DNA from: Cyanoderma ruficeps
Lineage: Eukaryota > Chordata > Aves > Passeriformes > Timaliidae
Length of the DNA stretch: 64,000 nt
Assembly: GCA_008694505.1 (NCBI GenBank)
Contig: VZDJ01000101.1
Location: forward strand, 62,001-126,000
Direction: 5' to 3'
Shown: positions 1-11,842 of the stretch, piece by piece
Position numbering within the stretch: position 1 is the stretch's first letter
Layout of the letters: the number at the start of each line of letters is the position of its first letter
The notes under the pieces: generated by a model
The model's input: only the letters and a program-made list of their open reading frames with translations
Databases searched by the model: none
What the model was told of the DNA's origin: nothing
Made by a program: the position numbers and the translations under genes

Positions 1-3000
1 AACACTGCAAAGTATTACACCTAAAAGCCTTACAACATCAGGGATTCCTGGGCACTAGAGATTTTGGACATTTGTCTACTTGGTAACAGAATCATTCTAG
101 AATTACTTTAAAAAAAAGTGTTTCTGGCTTAATACAGTGCACTTATCATAGCAGTGAGTCAATAACTTGGAGATTTGCCAGGAGCAAGACAGGACATAGC
201 TGGGTTGAATGCTGTTCTTGGTAGGTGGCCGACCAGCAAGGTACTCTCTAGTACGAAAGAGGGAGTTCAGTCACCAAGAAACTTTGACATGGTTCTCAAA
301 TGTTTTTTGAAATAAGGAACCAACACTAGCATTTACCCATACAAAATGCTGCTCATGTTACATACATGACTTTTAAATTTTGCATTTTAATTTTCCAGGT
401 ATCCAGAACTGTATTTCAGCCAAGTGATATACTATGTTCCAAAGTTAAGGAAAACCCAATCACTGGCACTGCTTGGTTAAACAAGAGATCTTGTTAACTG
501 CCACTTACAGCACGGATTTGGCAGATACATGTTGGACCATCTCTAAAATGTATTCTTAATGTACACAAAAGATAATGAGTCCAAAAAGGCATCCCAGTCA
601 CTAAAAATACAAGACAGGCCTAGAAATTTTGTGGTCTCAAACAACATTTGACTATCTTTTCCCTTCTTACCTTTTCTTGACAGAACAAGAAATAACCTAA
701 GCATACAGCTAAATGGTATGGAAAGATTTATGCAATCTTCATATCCGACATAAAGGACAAGCAAATAAATTTAGAACTTCAGTGAAATTTAGAAGAAGCT
801 CCAAATGCTACTAGCATTTCAAGTGGTAAAATTACAGTAAGTAAAAGAATTTTGCTAAACAGTTAACAAAACAGTTAAATATCTCAACTTGAACTGGATA
901 GAACTTGAAGAGGACTGGATAATAAAGTGAGGGGACTGTGTAGGTATTGCACATGAAACTAGAAATGAATACAGCTGTTGATATCTAAGTAAGTATATTG
1001 GGAGTACAGAACATACTTTCCTAAGAAAAGAGAAACAAAGGAAGAAAGGCAGCTTTACATCTACTGAGTAATGCTGTAGACTGCAAAAATAGAAACACAA
1101 TAATTTCAGGAAACAATTAGAAGTGTTTCCTTGGATAGGTATCTCATACTATCTGGGTCAGATTTACCCTCAGTAAGGTTGATCATGACAATTACAGATC
1201 CATTAAGCCAACCTAGAAGCAAATTTTCAGAATTTGAAAGGAAATGAAGTAGGAGGGCAATATCAAAGTGGCACTGCAGTATGGGTTTGATTACAAGAAC
1301 ACTGTTTTAACTTGATGACTCCCATAAATAATCCAGGAGAAATTTTAACAGGCAAATAATTTTGTGTAGATACAGAACAGACTAAAATCAGGACTGGAAA
1401 AGTTAAGGCTTGTTGCTTTGCTATGGCATGTACGTCCTACAGTACAGGGAAGACAGCCATACTAAAAAACCCTTAATAAAAAAATTAATTTTCTAGACAA
1501 AAGAATGTTTAACACAGTATCAGTTGTAAACATTTTCAGTTGCAGGAATCATAAATGAGTTCCTAATCTATTACAGTATTTTAAGAGCTAACTAAACGTG
1601 AAATTCCTCTTGGTTATGTAAAAAGGACAGAGCATCGATACAAAATGTGTAGAACTGAACATAGACCAGTTTCTGTCTGAATTTACTTTACATCTCATTA
1701 ATACAGCAGTGTAGTAATGAAATATGCTGATAAGGCAAGCCAGTAGACATGCTGGATACATAACCAGATCATAGTATCAGAAAACAAAAGCAGGATAACT
1801 CAGAAGCAGAATAATAAAAACAGGATGACATTTAAAAATGGGATGAAAGATCCTATAGGAACTTATGCATGCCAACAGAAGATTCTCAACTGGAAAAAAG
1901 AAAGAAGAGAAACATCTTGTACTAATAAATCCTAAAATGCTCACAAACCAAATTGGCATGATAAATGAAACTGTAAAGTGCATCAGGAGCTACCAGAACC
2001 ATTGCATATGGTGCACAGAGAATTTGTGTGGTATATTATGTAGTATTCAGGCTTTACGTCCAATAAATAAATTCCTGCTGGCAGAAGTATAGCAAACTAA
2101 TACCAGGGAAATGGACAGTCCTGGTATTTTCTGCATTATTGTTAACATCCCACTCCTGGAACATATGTGAGTGTGGAGAAGGATTGGCATGAGTGAGATG
2201 CTGCACCCCTGGCTGTATACATGGAAGTGTGGAAGGAGGAAGAAAGAAGGCCTGTGGTTACAGCCATGAGGACGCATCCTTGGCATCCTTGCCTCTGCTG
2301 AGCTCATCCCTCTCTGGTTTCAACAGCCAGGAAATACTACTTTGCTTTCTTTTTACCTGCCTGCCCCAGATCTGTGTAAAGTAGCATCAGATAATCCTGG
2401 TCTAACTTACGATCCAACCTTTGATGTTTAAGTAAGCTGGCTTGCAGAACCAAGCCAAATAAAAGTTGAAATGGACTGTAAATGAAATATACAGCCAAAA
2501 AGAAGAAACAGTCCAAGAATAACTGCACATAAAGTGACCAGAAGTAAAACTGCAATACGACCATCAGATGAATGTTGTTTCAAAACCCCGTTAAAGTAGT
2601 AACAGAATCAGAAAACCAGATGTAATCAACACAAGCTCATGTTTTTGCACGCTAGAAAAACCTGAAATATGGTTTAATGCACACATTTCCTACTGGGGAA
2701 GCAAATTCTGCACTAGCAGGAAGTGTGACATATTGAGCCCAATAAGCTCTTCAGAAGAATGACAGGATCCACCCAAAGACTGAGAAGATTACTAGATGAT
2801 AGAAAGACCTATCAAGCATCAGCAAATAGCTTAAATGAATGAACTTGCTCTAGATAAACTATACAAATCAAAGTAGCTTCAGATACTGTGAGTTTCTCTC
2901 CCCTCCCCAACTCTGCCCACAAAACCCCCAAAATTCCAGAAATACTGCATTTTCTTCTTTGTCCTGCTTGTATCCCCAGTTGTCTGCTCTCCTTATGCTG

Positions 3001-3750
3001 GATATTAAGTTCTGCACCTTTCAGACTGGTTCCAAGAACGAAGAGGGGGAAAGAAGAAGCAGTTTGTTTTCAGAAATTGCTCTCACTCCTCCACATTCCA
3101 TGGACTGTGCAGCAGGGACAGTGGGAGAGAGCTCTCCTTTGCTTTCAGTTAGGTTTTTTTTTAGCTGAGGCAGAGAAGTTCCCCAGACTGTGGCTTTTCT
3201 TTTTCTTGGAACTGATCAGCCTGCTCTGGACTGAAAACCCAGAAAAACACTGAGAGCTCACACCTGTGTCCTACAGAGGCCCAGGACATGGCATTTTCCA
3301 GCGCAGGAGGGACTGATGAGAGACTGAGTGAGCCGAGCTACACCCCATGGCAAGGAATTCCTGAATTTGCCATCTCTTCAGAACAGCGAGAGGTTTTATT
3401 GTTTAATATTATTCTTTTTTTTATTTATTTCAAATGCTTATGAATACTTTGCTTGTTGAATAAACAGTTCTTTCCATCTTTCTCCAAGGAAATCTTTTCC
3501 CGAACCAGTTGGGGGAGGGGCCGCTTGAATTTGCTTTCTAAAGGGACCCCATTCAGAAGCTTCCTCCCAAATTTGCCCTAAACTTGGACACTATAGAAGT
3601 AAAATGATTAAAAATCACAAACTGTAGAGTAGGAATTGCCAAGGAAAAAGGAAAAGCATGGGAGACAGAGATGAAAATTCTATGCTGAGTTTTTTATGTA
3701 GCTACCATTTGAAATGGACAAACTGAAATTCTCTAATGTTCTTCACTGTT

Positions 3751-4360
3751 CATAAAATCATAAAGTCATTTAAGGTTGGAGAAGCCCTCTAAGATCATCA
3801 AGTCCAACTATTAATCTAGCAGTGCTAAACCATGTCCCCCAAGCACAACATCCACATATTTTTTGAACACTTCCATGCGATTTTACCAGTTCCTGGGCAG
3901 TCTATTCCAATACCTGACCACCCCTGCAGTGACGAAATTAATATTCAGTCTAAACCTCCCCTGACAGCTTTATTGTTTATTATTTTAATTATTGTAAATT
4001 AATGTAAATTATTTTCTTTATTGTTTATTATGTTGTTTATTATTATTATTTATTACTCCCCCTTTATCAGGTCATTTTATTTTGTCCTCCCACTTGTTAC
4101 CTGGGAGAAAAGACTGACCCTCACCTGGCTAAAACCTCCTTTCAGGGATTTGTAAAGAGCAATAAGGTCACTCCTGAGACTCCTTTACTCCAGGCTAAAC
4201 AACTCCAGCTCCCTCAGCTGCCTCTCACAGGACTTGTCCTCCAGACCCTTCACCAGCTTCACTGCCCTTCTCTGGACACGCTCCAGCTTCTCAATGTCCT
4301 TCCTGAACTGAGGGGCCCAGAACCAAACAGAGGTTCAAGATGTGGCCTCACCAGTGAGGT
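3751..4360 (-). mobile_element. CR1 LINE fragment (antisense copy, split by AT-rich insert)
   Basis: The left end shows the reverse complement of the CR1 3' tail (AAATCATAAAGTCATT, then AAGGTTGGAGAAG and GATCATCAAGTCCAAC), so the element runs on the minus strand with its 3' end at 3751. The right part (4085-4360) matches the CR1 ORF2/3' region: TTACCTGGGAGAA, CTCCAGCTCCCTCAGCTG, CTCTGGACACGCTCCAGC and GGGGCCCAGAACC. It is a 5'-truncated copy in the same orientation as REV3L. About 100 bases of TTATT/ATTGTT-rich sequence (about 3970-4068) interrupt the expected CR1 order. Confidence 0.9.
3968..4068. repeat. AT-rich low-complexity insert (TTTATTATT-type)
   Basis: A tract of repeated TTATTGTTTATTATT-like units containing TGTAAATTAATGTAAATTA, situated inside the CR1 copy. 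It separates CCTCCCCTGACAGCTT from the downstream CR1 sequence CTCCCACTTGTTACCTGG. It is either an expansion within the element or a secondary insertion of low-complexity DNA. Confidence 0.75.
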
Positions 4361-4711
4361 CACGTTAGTTAAGGATGATTACAAAAACACAATCTGTGAA
4401 CTGACGTGTAAATATTCTCTATAACTATTAAGCTTGGTCATTCTTCATCAAAGTCATCATTCCAAATCCCAGAAAGTGAAATTTTGCCCAGCCGGATTTT
4501 TATAACCATAAAGCACAAAGTGTCAGGTGACCAACACTATACAGAGAAACTAAATAATGATAATTTGTGTCACACAATCACTTTTTTTTTCCCCCCCCAA
4601 CATGTAAAACATTTAAGGGTCCTTTAAATGAGAGACTGGAACTCTGTATTACATGCAGGTTGACCTATATAGGAACGTATGGCACACAACAGAAAAACCT
4701 GGGATGCTGAC

Positions 4712-4808
4712 CTTGGTATTTCATCTTCTTCCCATTCAATGAAAGATACGTTGCTTGAATTTTCTGGCAAATGAGTTCTATGATGTTTACTTACACCTGA
4801 TGTATCAC
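4712..4808 (-). CDS. REV3L: REV3L coding exon 5 (residues about 189-220, divergent)
   Basis: The 97-bp exon has acceptor tttccctag|GTGATAC and donor CCAAG|gtcagc, phases 1 and 2. The split codon A|GT restores the serine after RRK. The exon reads DTSGVSKHHRTHLPENSSNV, then SFIEWEEDEIP. The human counterpart as I recall it has RRKSNTLHATGSCK and ends FRWEQDEIPSS. The start, the W-E-x-D-E-I-P ending and the length therefore agree, but the middle has diverged strongly. The donor is GTCAGC rather than the stronger GTAAGT-like sites of the other exons. Phase continuity and position make the call firm despite low identity. The next exon (SLILEGVEP in human) is not visible in 1-4711 and should lie left of the window. 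Confidence 0.88.
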
Positions 4809-7800
4809 CTAGGGAAAAATGTAGAATGAGAAATTAATTAATGTGGCAATATTTTTTACAAACATCATTATATAACTGCATTTATTATTTAATATTACCA
4901 GTCCACCTGCTCCTAAAGAAAAAATAGCACTGCATATCACCTTCACCCATTAACTATGCTATCATATAAAAGATCTAATTTTCTTTCTAACACGTAGACA
5001 CATATAAAAAGAAAAATATACTTCCAACACACTGACATTATTCCAACTACATTTGTTGCATTCTAGTCATATCTTAGCCTAAATTCAATCTTCTCCTATT
5101 TGTGAAAATTTCAAAATAAATCAGAAAGTCTGATGTAAACTTCAGAATTTCTTGGGTCCACAGTTCAAATCCCAATGGAAATTAGAAGCCAAAGAAAACA
5201 CTAAATTCTACTTCATACTTTTCCTTTTTCTTATTTGCGAGCTGTAAATGAACATACAATACATTCCAGATACAATGGTAATAGCAGTAAGTGGAAACCT
5301 GCAATGAGGGCAGACATTGTCTCACCTACAAATAAAGAAAACACTCTAAGTTTGCTCAAAGGTCTCCGTGTAAGGAAGCGTGCTCCAAAGTCATGCCAGT
5401 GAAGTCATCTCTGAAGAATTCCTACCTCCCTTGAGGTCTCCACCTGAACCCTCAGTCTTCAGAAATTGAAAGACAATATACACAGGATATGGCACAATAA
5501 AGTAAAAGATCCAGGAATGGAGTTGGAGGGAGGTAGAATGGGAGAAGACAGAAAATTACTCAGCCTCCCACTTCTACCTGAAAGACCAGCTTGAACCTTG
5601 AATTTTCTCAGCTATGCTGGTGTCACGCACTAGCAATTTTCTGGTATTAAATTTATTACCTTTCAGCAATAGCAAACACTTCTGCATTAACTCAATTGTC
5701 AGAGGTCTTCAGTAATTAAATATTTATTAGAACATTTACTTTTGTTCTAAAAACTTCATAATAGTCTGGCCAATGTGAATTCCACTAGTTGGAATATTAG
5801 GTTTAGGGATATGTCATGTAGCAAAAAGCTCCAAGTTACTACAGAAGCAACTGACAGGCACCATGCCAAAAGAACCTTAGAAGCTAAAAAGAGAAGCAAG
5901 CAGGCTTAATTTCATATGTTCCAGATCAAGCTTACTGCATCCAGACTAGGTTCCTGCAAACCCTGCCCCTACATCGGACTCTTAAGTGTACAGACATGGC
6001 ACAAAGATACAAACACACAAAGATGTGGCATTCAAGTGGGGTGAAAAGACACACTTGTGCTCATGCAGAGCCAGCTCATGTTTCAGTCACACCTGTGCTG
6101 TTATGGTCTATACACTTCAATGCCTAAGCAGGTGATTCTGGAGAGGCAACACAAAATATCTGATCCCATTTGCACAGATCCAGCTCAAACCTACCACACT
6201 TTACTGTCTGTGCTGTTCAGAAGTGATGACTTGTCCTGGGCAGCTAGTCCAGGAAGAAACACAGCCATGTTTTTATTGTGTAGCGCATCACCTAATTCTC
6301 CATTTTAAAATGTAAGCTGACTATGCATGGAAACATCTCTTGTCGTTTCTCAGCTGATGAAACGGTTGTATATTTTAAAGGAAAATACATCTCACAGCAG
6401 CTACATGCAAGATCATAGGCCAACTGGTAAAATATATACTATTATTTTTAAAAATTATATGCATTTCAAATACCACACAACAGCTTCAGTGCATTATTCC
6501 CTTTCTTATTCCCTACCATTGCTGTTTTCATATACTTCTAAAAATCAAGGCTCAAATTCCTTTATCAGTTTATTTCTTCAGTGAAGTTATTCATAGGGAC
6601 AGGAATTCAAGGACACTCGATATTCCCCTTCTCTTGATATAAGGATCTTTAAAGACAGTAGCAATGACACATCAAGGTCTTTCAGAGTCATATTACAGAA
6701 GCAGATTCAGCTACTGAAAATAAAAGTTTTGCAACGGTTACAGTGGTATGTGGTGCATGAATGAATAGGCAGCCTTCTTCACAGCCCATAAAGCAAGGAC
6801 TTGAGAAAATGAACTGCTGCACCTTCTGGATATGAACTGATGAAGGCAGAATATTCCTGCTACTAGAAATCTGCATGCTGACCTCTCTCAGCCTTCAAAA
6901 AGACCAACTTATTTCAGTGAGGAAAACACCACTATGAACAGGCTCCTGAGACTGCTTGCTTACACTGACAAACAAACATACTAATTGCCAGACTCATTTT
7001 TCTATCACCATCTGCAAGGGAAGTAAGGCAAGTGTTTGCTGCACTTCTTTTGGCAAAGGCTTCTACTGCTGTCTAAGAAACAATGTTTGGCCTGGCCTGC
7101 TATACCTGACTGAAAGGAATGCACACTCCCACAACACGGAGGCTGAGGAACAGGCAGGCAAAGTGTGTCAGGTGTAAGCACAGGCTGAGCCTTCTACACC
7201 ACTCCTACAACCTGAGCTCAGAGAGGGTTGCTGTACAAGGACAGGCTCTTGACAGCAGTGCCTCTGTAAGGCTGCACCAGGGACAAACCATTTGTCACCT
7301 GGCTGCTGTGCCAGGAGCAAGAGAGTGATCCTGTGCCTGGGGACTCCAACAGACTGAGGCAGGCTACTGATGCATGTGGGATATGGAGCCATGCAAAGCA
7401 GAATGAATCTTCCTAGGAGCACTGCAGCCAGTATCTGATCAAGTCAGACAAGGTAGTGTCATTTTTTTCCTTTTATTGGATTCTTCCCTATAAGAATAGT
7501 TAAAGTCCACTGGTCTCAGCCCATGCTCCTCTTTCACCCCCCCGTTGCCATTGAAGACTTAGGTCTCATCCTTAAATAAACTGATGAAGGAGAATATAAA
7601 CAGCTTATGTTTTTCATCTATCATCTGAAAGAGAGGAAAAAAAGAGCTATGGAAAAAAGAACGGAAGTAACTCTTTGATACAATCACATTGCATGTTTTC
7701 AGAAGGCTGATTTGAGTATTTGGAAGACTAAAGGTACCTGACTATACCTCCTCAGGACTGAAAATCCTGAAGATGTTCTGTCCATGGTAGAGCTTTTGCT

Positions 7801-8765
7801 TTCCTACAGTTCTGACACCAGCAGAAGTGTGGCCTATTGTTGGGTATGAAAGGAGTATTTTCCTTTGAACAAGAATTAGTTATAAAACTCCATGGGCTAA
7901 CCTACTGCCATCTGAATATACATGCATAAAAATGAGGAGGAAATTCAGCATGATTACTGCTCGGTGTTTTTACAGAAAGATATTTCACCACTCCTTTCAA
8001 CTTTTGCTTTAGCTGGAGGAACAATTATGATTTAAGCAAACAATACTTATTTTATGAAATGTTATGTACCAAAGGGTGCTTGTCTACTGTAATGTCTCCT
8101 TTGCAATGAAGAATTTAGAAAAATTGGGGATGTTCTCACCAAACTTAATTTTTATGTCAGTGTGTACAATCTAAATGTCAAATTAATTTTTTAAAATGCC
8201 TCCTTTGCTCACAAACTAATAATTCAAATTTTACCTTAGAGCAAATGACTTTAGCACAAGCATTTTAATTAAAAACACTGACTGTCATCAGAGCAAAAAT
8301 CATTAGCCGTAATATTGTAAAGACACTACTGCCACAACAAAAAAAAGAATTTGAATAGATGTAAGAATCAAAACCATAAAAAAATAAAGCAATAGTATTA
8401 TTATTCTATCTTTCACATCAATTCTTCAACTAAATATCAACAATTTTTCATCTTCTGCCAAAGAGGTGTGGTCATCTTGTGAAATAGTCACAGCTGCACT
8501 GCTGACAGAACACATGTTTCCTCATAAACAGCATCTCATTTCAGGAAGCAGGCTCTTCCTCAATCCCCACACAGAGGCATAAAAAGGAAAAAAGCTACAT
8601 ATGGACTTTGTTTTGACACAGAAAGCAAACTTCAGGGAATACTCATTCAGAGATACTCATTCAGCCAAAATAAAGCAAAAGCCTGACAGCTAGTCACACC
8701 TTGTTCAAAATGGTAGTTTTTAGCCTTCAAAACAATTATTTGGTCTTAAGAAATAAACACCTTAC
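4809..8765 (-). other. REV3L: REV3L intron 4
   Basis: About 4.0 kb of AT-rich intron between exons 4 and 5, bounded by gtaagg on the exon 4 side and ccctag on the exon 5 side. No recognisable repeat family is clear. A short tandem of ATACTCATTCAGAG units occurs at 8639-8664. The slightly more GC-rich patch at about 6950-7430 has open frames on both strands but no family I recognise. Confidence 0.85.
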
Positions 8766-8926
8766 TTTTTCTCCTTGCTTTTCTGAATTTGACAGCAGCC
8801 AGGTTTATTAAATTCATTCCATATAAATTGTAGTCTATAAAGAGTTGGAGGAGGTAGGGAATATGGGCTTCATGAGGCTGGTAAGATTTGTTCATTATGG
8901 CTCCACCTTGCAGAAGCTCACAAACT
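8766..8926 (-). CDS. REV3L: REV3L coding exon 4 (residues about 135-189)
   Basis: The 161-bp exon has acceptor gtcttttag|AGTTTG and donor GAGAAAAA|gtaagg, phases 2 and 1. It encodes VCELLQGGAIMNKSYQPHEA, then HIPYLLQLFIDYNLYGMNLI and NLAAVKFRKARRK, with the first base of a serine codon left over. This is the best-conserved REV3L stretch in the window. HIPYLLQLFIDYNLYGMN is a hallmark of the REV3/Pol-delta N-terminal domain. The frame reads on past the donor into intron sequence, so the long open frame is slightly larger than the exon. Confidence 0.97.
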
Positions 8927-10213
8927 CTAAAAGACAAATAAAGACATAAATAAACAATTGTTTCAGTACAAAAATATTGATATTTGGCTCTGTCAAAATA
9001 CAGAATACTTAACATTTTGAATTTTGCCTTAGTTGCATTTCTAACTTAAGAACTGTGTTTTCACAATAACAGATGAACAAAAATGATCTCTGCTAATAAT
9101 GAAACAATATTTGGGTGCTAGTTGCAAAGGATACTTGAATTCTTGAGCTTAAAAAACACAGAACTCTCTGAAAAAAAAAATCCTACAATATTCTATTCCT
9201 GCAAGTGATCCAAAAGCCACCATAGGGCATGGAAATCTTTCAACAGAACAGCTGTGGCAGCTGTAGCCTACACACCAGCAAGAAGTTTGAAAGTCTCTCT
9301 GGTTCTCGTTGACATATATATGTGATACATATAATGTATGGTTTTACAACTATACAACAAAGAAAAGCACTAAGCATTTCTAAATGCAACAAAATGGGAT
9401 TAAAAACAAAGTTTTATATGGAAAAAAATAAAGGAATAATTTAAGTGAAGTGTCAGTCCTTATTTGGATAGGATGTGAGATTCATTCAAATCACAATTCA
9501 AATGTGAGAAACTCCAAATTTTGAAACAGCCATCCTGTCATACATTAATACAGAAATTGTAAATCATGCAAAATTTCACTTCTCTAGAAGAAATATCAGA
9601 CAATCCATCTTATGATCATGTACTGGATCTTTTTAAAAAAATTACAGCATGTAGTAGTATACACTCAAGGAATTTCAGTTTATGCTTGGGAACTAATTCC
9701 TCCTTATTTATTCCTGAATTTACTGCAGCTACTTTGAGAGTAAGACTGAAATCAACAACCCTTTCATACAACAGAAATTTATTCTATTGAGAAATAGAGA
9801 ACCTGTCTAATAAAAGCTATTCAGTTTTTCAAGCAAATATTAAATTTAGTAATTTTTACTAGAATTAAAACCTACCAAAATTTACTTCATAATAGATGAA
9901 ATGAAGCCATATGAAAGACAGCTACATTGCTTTCCTTAAGAGTTACAAGAAAAGTAAGCTGACACAAATTTGTTTAAGTGTTCACAAGTTACAGTAAACA
10001 CAGAACAAGTAAAGGTAAGTATGTTTTGATATTGCTTTCCTAACATTCTACTGCTTTAAAAGATTATTGGAAAATTTTAAAGTGTTTTGAAAGCGAGACA
10101 ATAACTTTGGAGCTCTTATTTTGTTAAGTTACTGGTGAATCTTGTTTCAAACCTGGCTTTTTAATTCAAGGTATAAGGAAATCAGACAGAACTTCATACT
10201 TCCACATCCTTAC
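8927..10213 (-). other. REV3L: REV3L intron 3
   Basis: About 1.3 kb of unique-looking AT-rich sequence between exons 3 and 4. Splice borders are gtaagg and ttttag. I see no repeat, RNA gene or open frame worth annotating. Confidence 0.88.
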
Positions 10214-10288
10214 CTTTTTACCATTGCAGGATTGTAAAGATAAATCTTCATAAACTGTCTCTCCTTTTCATGGTAACCATAAAAAGGC
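10214..10288 (-). CDS. REV3L: REV3L coding exon 3 (residues about 110-135)
   Basis: The 75-bp exon is flanked by acceptor tctctccag|GCCTTT and donor AAAAAG|gtaagg, phases 2 and 2. It encodes PFYGYHEKERQFMKIYLYNP followed by AMVK and a split arginine. The motif continues the N-terminal polymerase fold and is nearly invariant among vertebrate REV3L proteins. It is too short to appear as a long ORF and was found by extending from the neighbouring exons. Confidence 0.96.
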
Positions 10289-11652
10289 CTGGAGAGAAAG
10301 AAATAAAAGAAGAAGGTAGCCAGTTATGCTGTGGCATTTACTCAATGACATTTTAATATAAGGAGTATTAAATAAGCAAGTCTCTCTACTCAGGTAAAGA
10401 TGAATATGTGCTTCATTTAGGTCTTCCCCATTAGCCTCTTATGCAAACAAACAAAATACCTGCAACACTCTTATGCTGCTTTAAGGCAATGAGCAGCTGA
10501 CTTTGAGTAATGACTGTTCTGAAATTCTAAGGCAAGAGAGGTGAAAAATAGGCAGGTTCTCCTAATTTCTACCTCTTCTTTTCTCACTTATTCGGGTAAA
10601 GATTGTCATCAAGAGTTTACTCTGCCCAGTTTTCACTATTGACATGAACAGCTATACTACAATTTACACAGTTCTCACAAAAAGAACAACATCAAGAAAT
10701 GTGGTAGGTGACCTCATTTGTTACTGTGAAAACATCAGAAAGTTCTAGAATATCTAGAATCACAATATCTAGAAGCCACCAAAACTGGCTGGGAACAGAA
10801 ATATTATCTTCCTACAGTTAACAATTAGAAAGAATGTATTTCAGAAATGCATGAAAAAGGCAAATAAAACATAGTGTTGCACAACACCGAAAATTAGCAT
10901 TTACATTGTTTTGAAGATGAAAAACTGAATGCATGTACCTCGATTACGTGTGCTCTTCCAGGATATTTTCCTATTACTCATTATGATTTGACTTATTTTT
11001 CAGCCCTTGGTTATGCAGGTTAAATAAAAATTAACTAATAGAACCCTTAAAATGCTAACATTCAATATGGAAAGCGACACCAAATAAAACACAATGGTCA
11101 TCTTGACAGACTAATAAATGTATGTTTAAGAGCCTCCACTTCCTGACCTGTGCTGCTGTAAGAATCAGACCGATAAACATAACTTAAGAGTCTCTGTGGG
11201 GGCCATTTTACATGAACCAAAAAANNNNNNNNNNNNNNNNNNAAAAAAAGCCAGCTAGAATCAGGCTCCTGCAAGACATGCGTGGTCTCAGGGAACCTAG
11301 AATAACCCAGAGAGGTAGAAAATGCTGCATGGAAAGTACTGCTCTAACAGCAGGAACAGAAAAAGCTAAGAATAACAGATTTTGCAAAATTATAGACATT
11401 AGGATACAATTTAGGGAAAAATGGTTGTGTCAAGAAGAAGGCTTTTTAGGAAAACCTGTTAACTAGTTAAAGTCAAAGCAAGTGAGAAGAGTTATTTGGA
11501 AGTTGTACACCCTGTATGAAGACATACATGGATGGGAAATGAAAAAAGCCTAGCAGTGCAATCACCCAAGTCTAAAGTGCTTCTGTGTAGTACAACTGCA
11601 AAAAAAAAATACTCAAAACAAACAACCAAAACTCCTGACAGGTCATACTTAC
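10289..11652 (-). other. REV3L: REV3L intron 2
   Basis: About 1.4 kb of AT-rich intron between exons 2 and 3, with donor gtaagt and acceptor ctccag. It contains the assembly gap at 11225-11242 and nothing else I can support. Confidence 0.88.
11225..11242. other. Assembly gap (18 N) in a poly-A tract
   Basis: Eighteen unknown bases sit between AAAAA on the left and AAAAAAAG on the right. The missing sequence is therefore probably a homopolymer or A-rich tract whose length the assembly could not resolve. It lies in REV3L intron 2 and does not touch an exon. Confidence 0.97.
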
Positions 11653-11842
11653 ATTCCAGATACTAATGATACTTTGAAAACATGCTGAACAGTAGAAGAT
11701 GGATTGCCTAAAGCCACATTGAGTGCCCTGTCAATGCTGAACGCCACTTGACGAAGGTAGCATTCCGGATGCTGTCCAAAACCATCGTACGGTACATAGA
11801 GGTAAGGAAAGATACCATGTAAGTGGAGACAAGTCTTCTGAC
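11653..11842 (-). CDS. REV3L: REV3L coding exon 2 (residues 47-110, first and last codons split)
   Basis: The 190-bp exon has acceptor tatttttag|GTCAGAAG and donor GGAAT|gtaagt. It enters in phase 1 and leaves in phase 2. The translation includes QKTCLHLHGIFPYLYVPYDG, then FGQHPECYLRQVAFSIDRAL and NVALGNPSSTVQHVFKVSLV. This is the conserved N-terminal B-family segment shared by REV3 proteins, with only a few residues differing from human as I recall it. It sits about 42 kb from exon 1. No frameshift or stop is present. Confidence 0.97.

Larger units (their letters stand above)
1..4711 (-). other. REV3L: REV3L intron 5 (partial)
   Basis: AT-rich non-coding sequence from the exon 5 donor to the window edge. 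I searched the minus strand for the expected next REV3L exon and did not find it. It contains one CR1 fragment (3751-4360). Bases about 2880-3250 are somewhat more pyrimidine-rich and GC-rich with short open frames on the plus strand, but without splice-site or similarity support. Nothing else is supported here. Confidence 0.85.

Noticed and set aside
1..4711. The next REV3L exon (the SLILEGVEP region)
   Set aside because: No minus-strand stretch with this sequence or suitable splice sites was found, so it should lie beyond the left edge.
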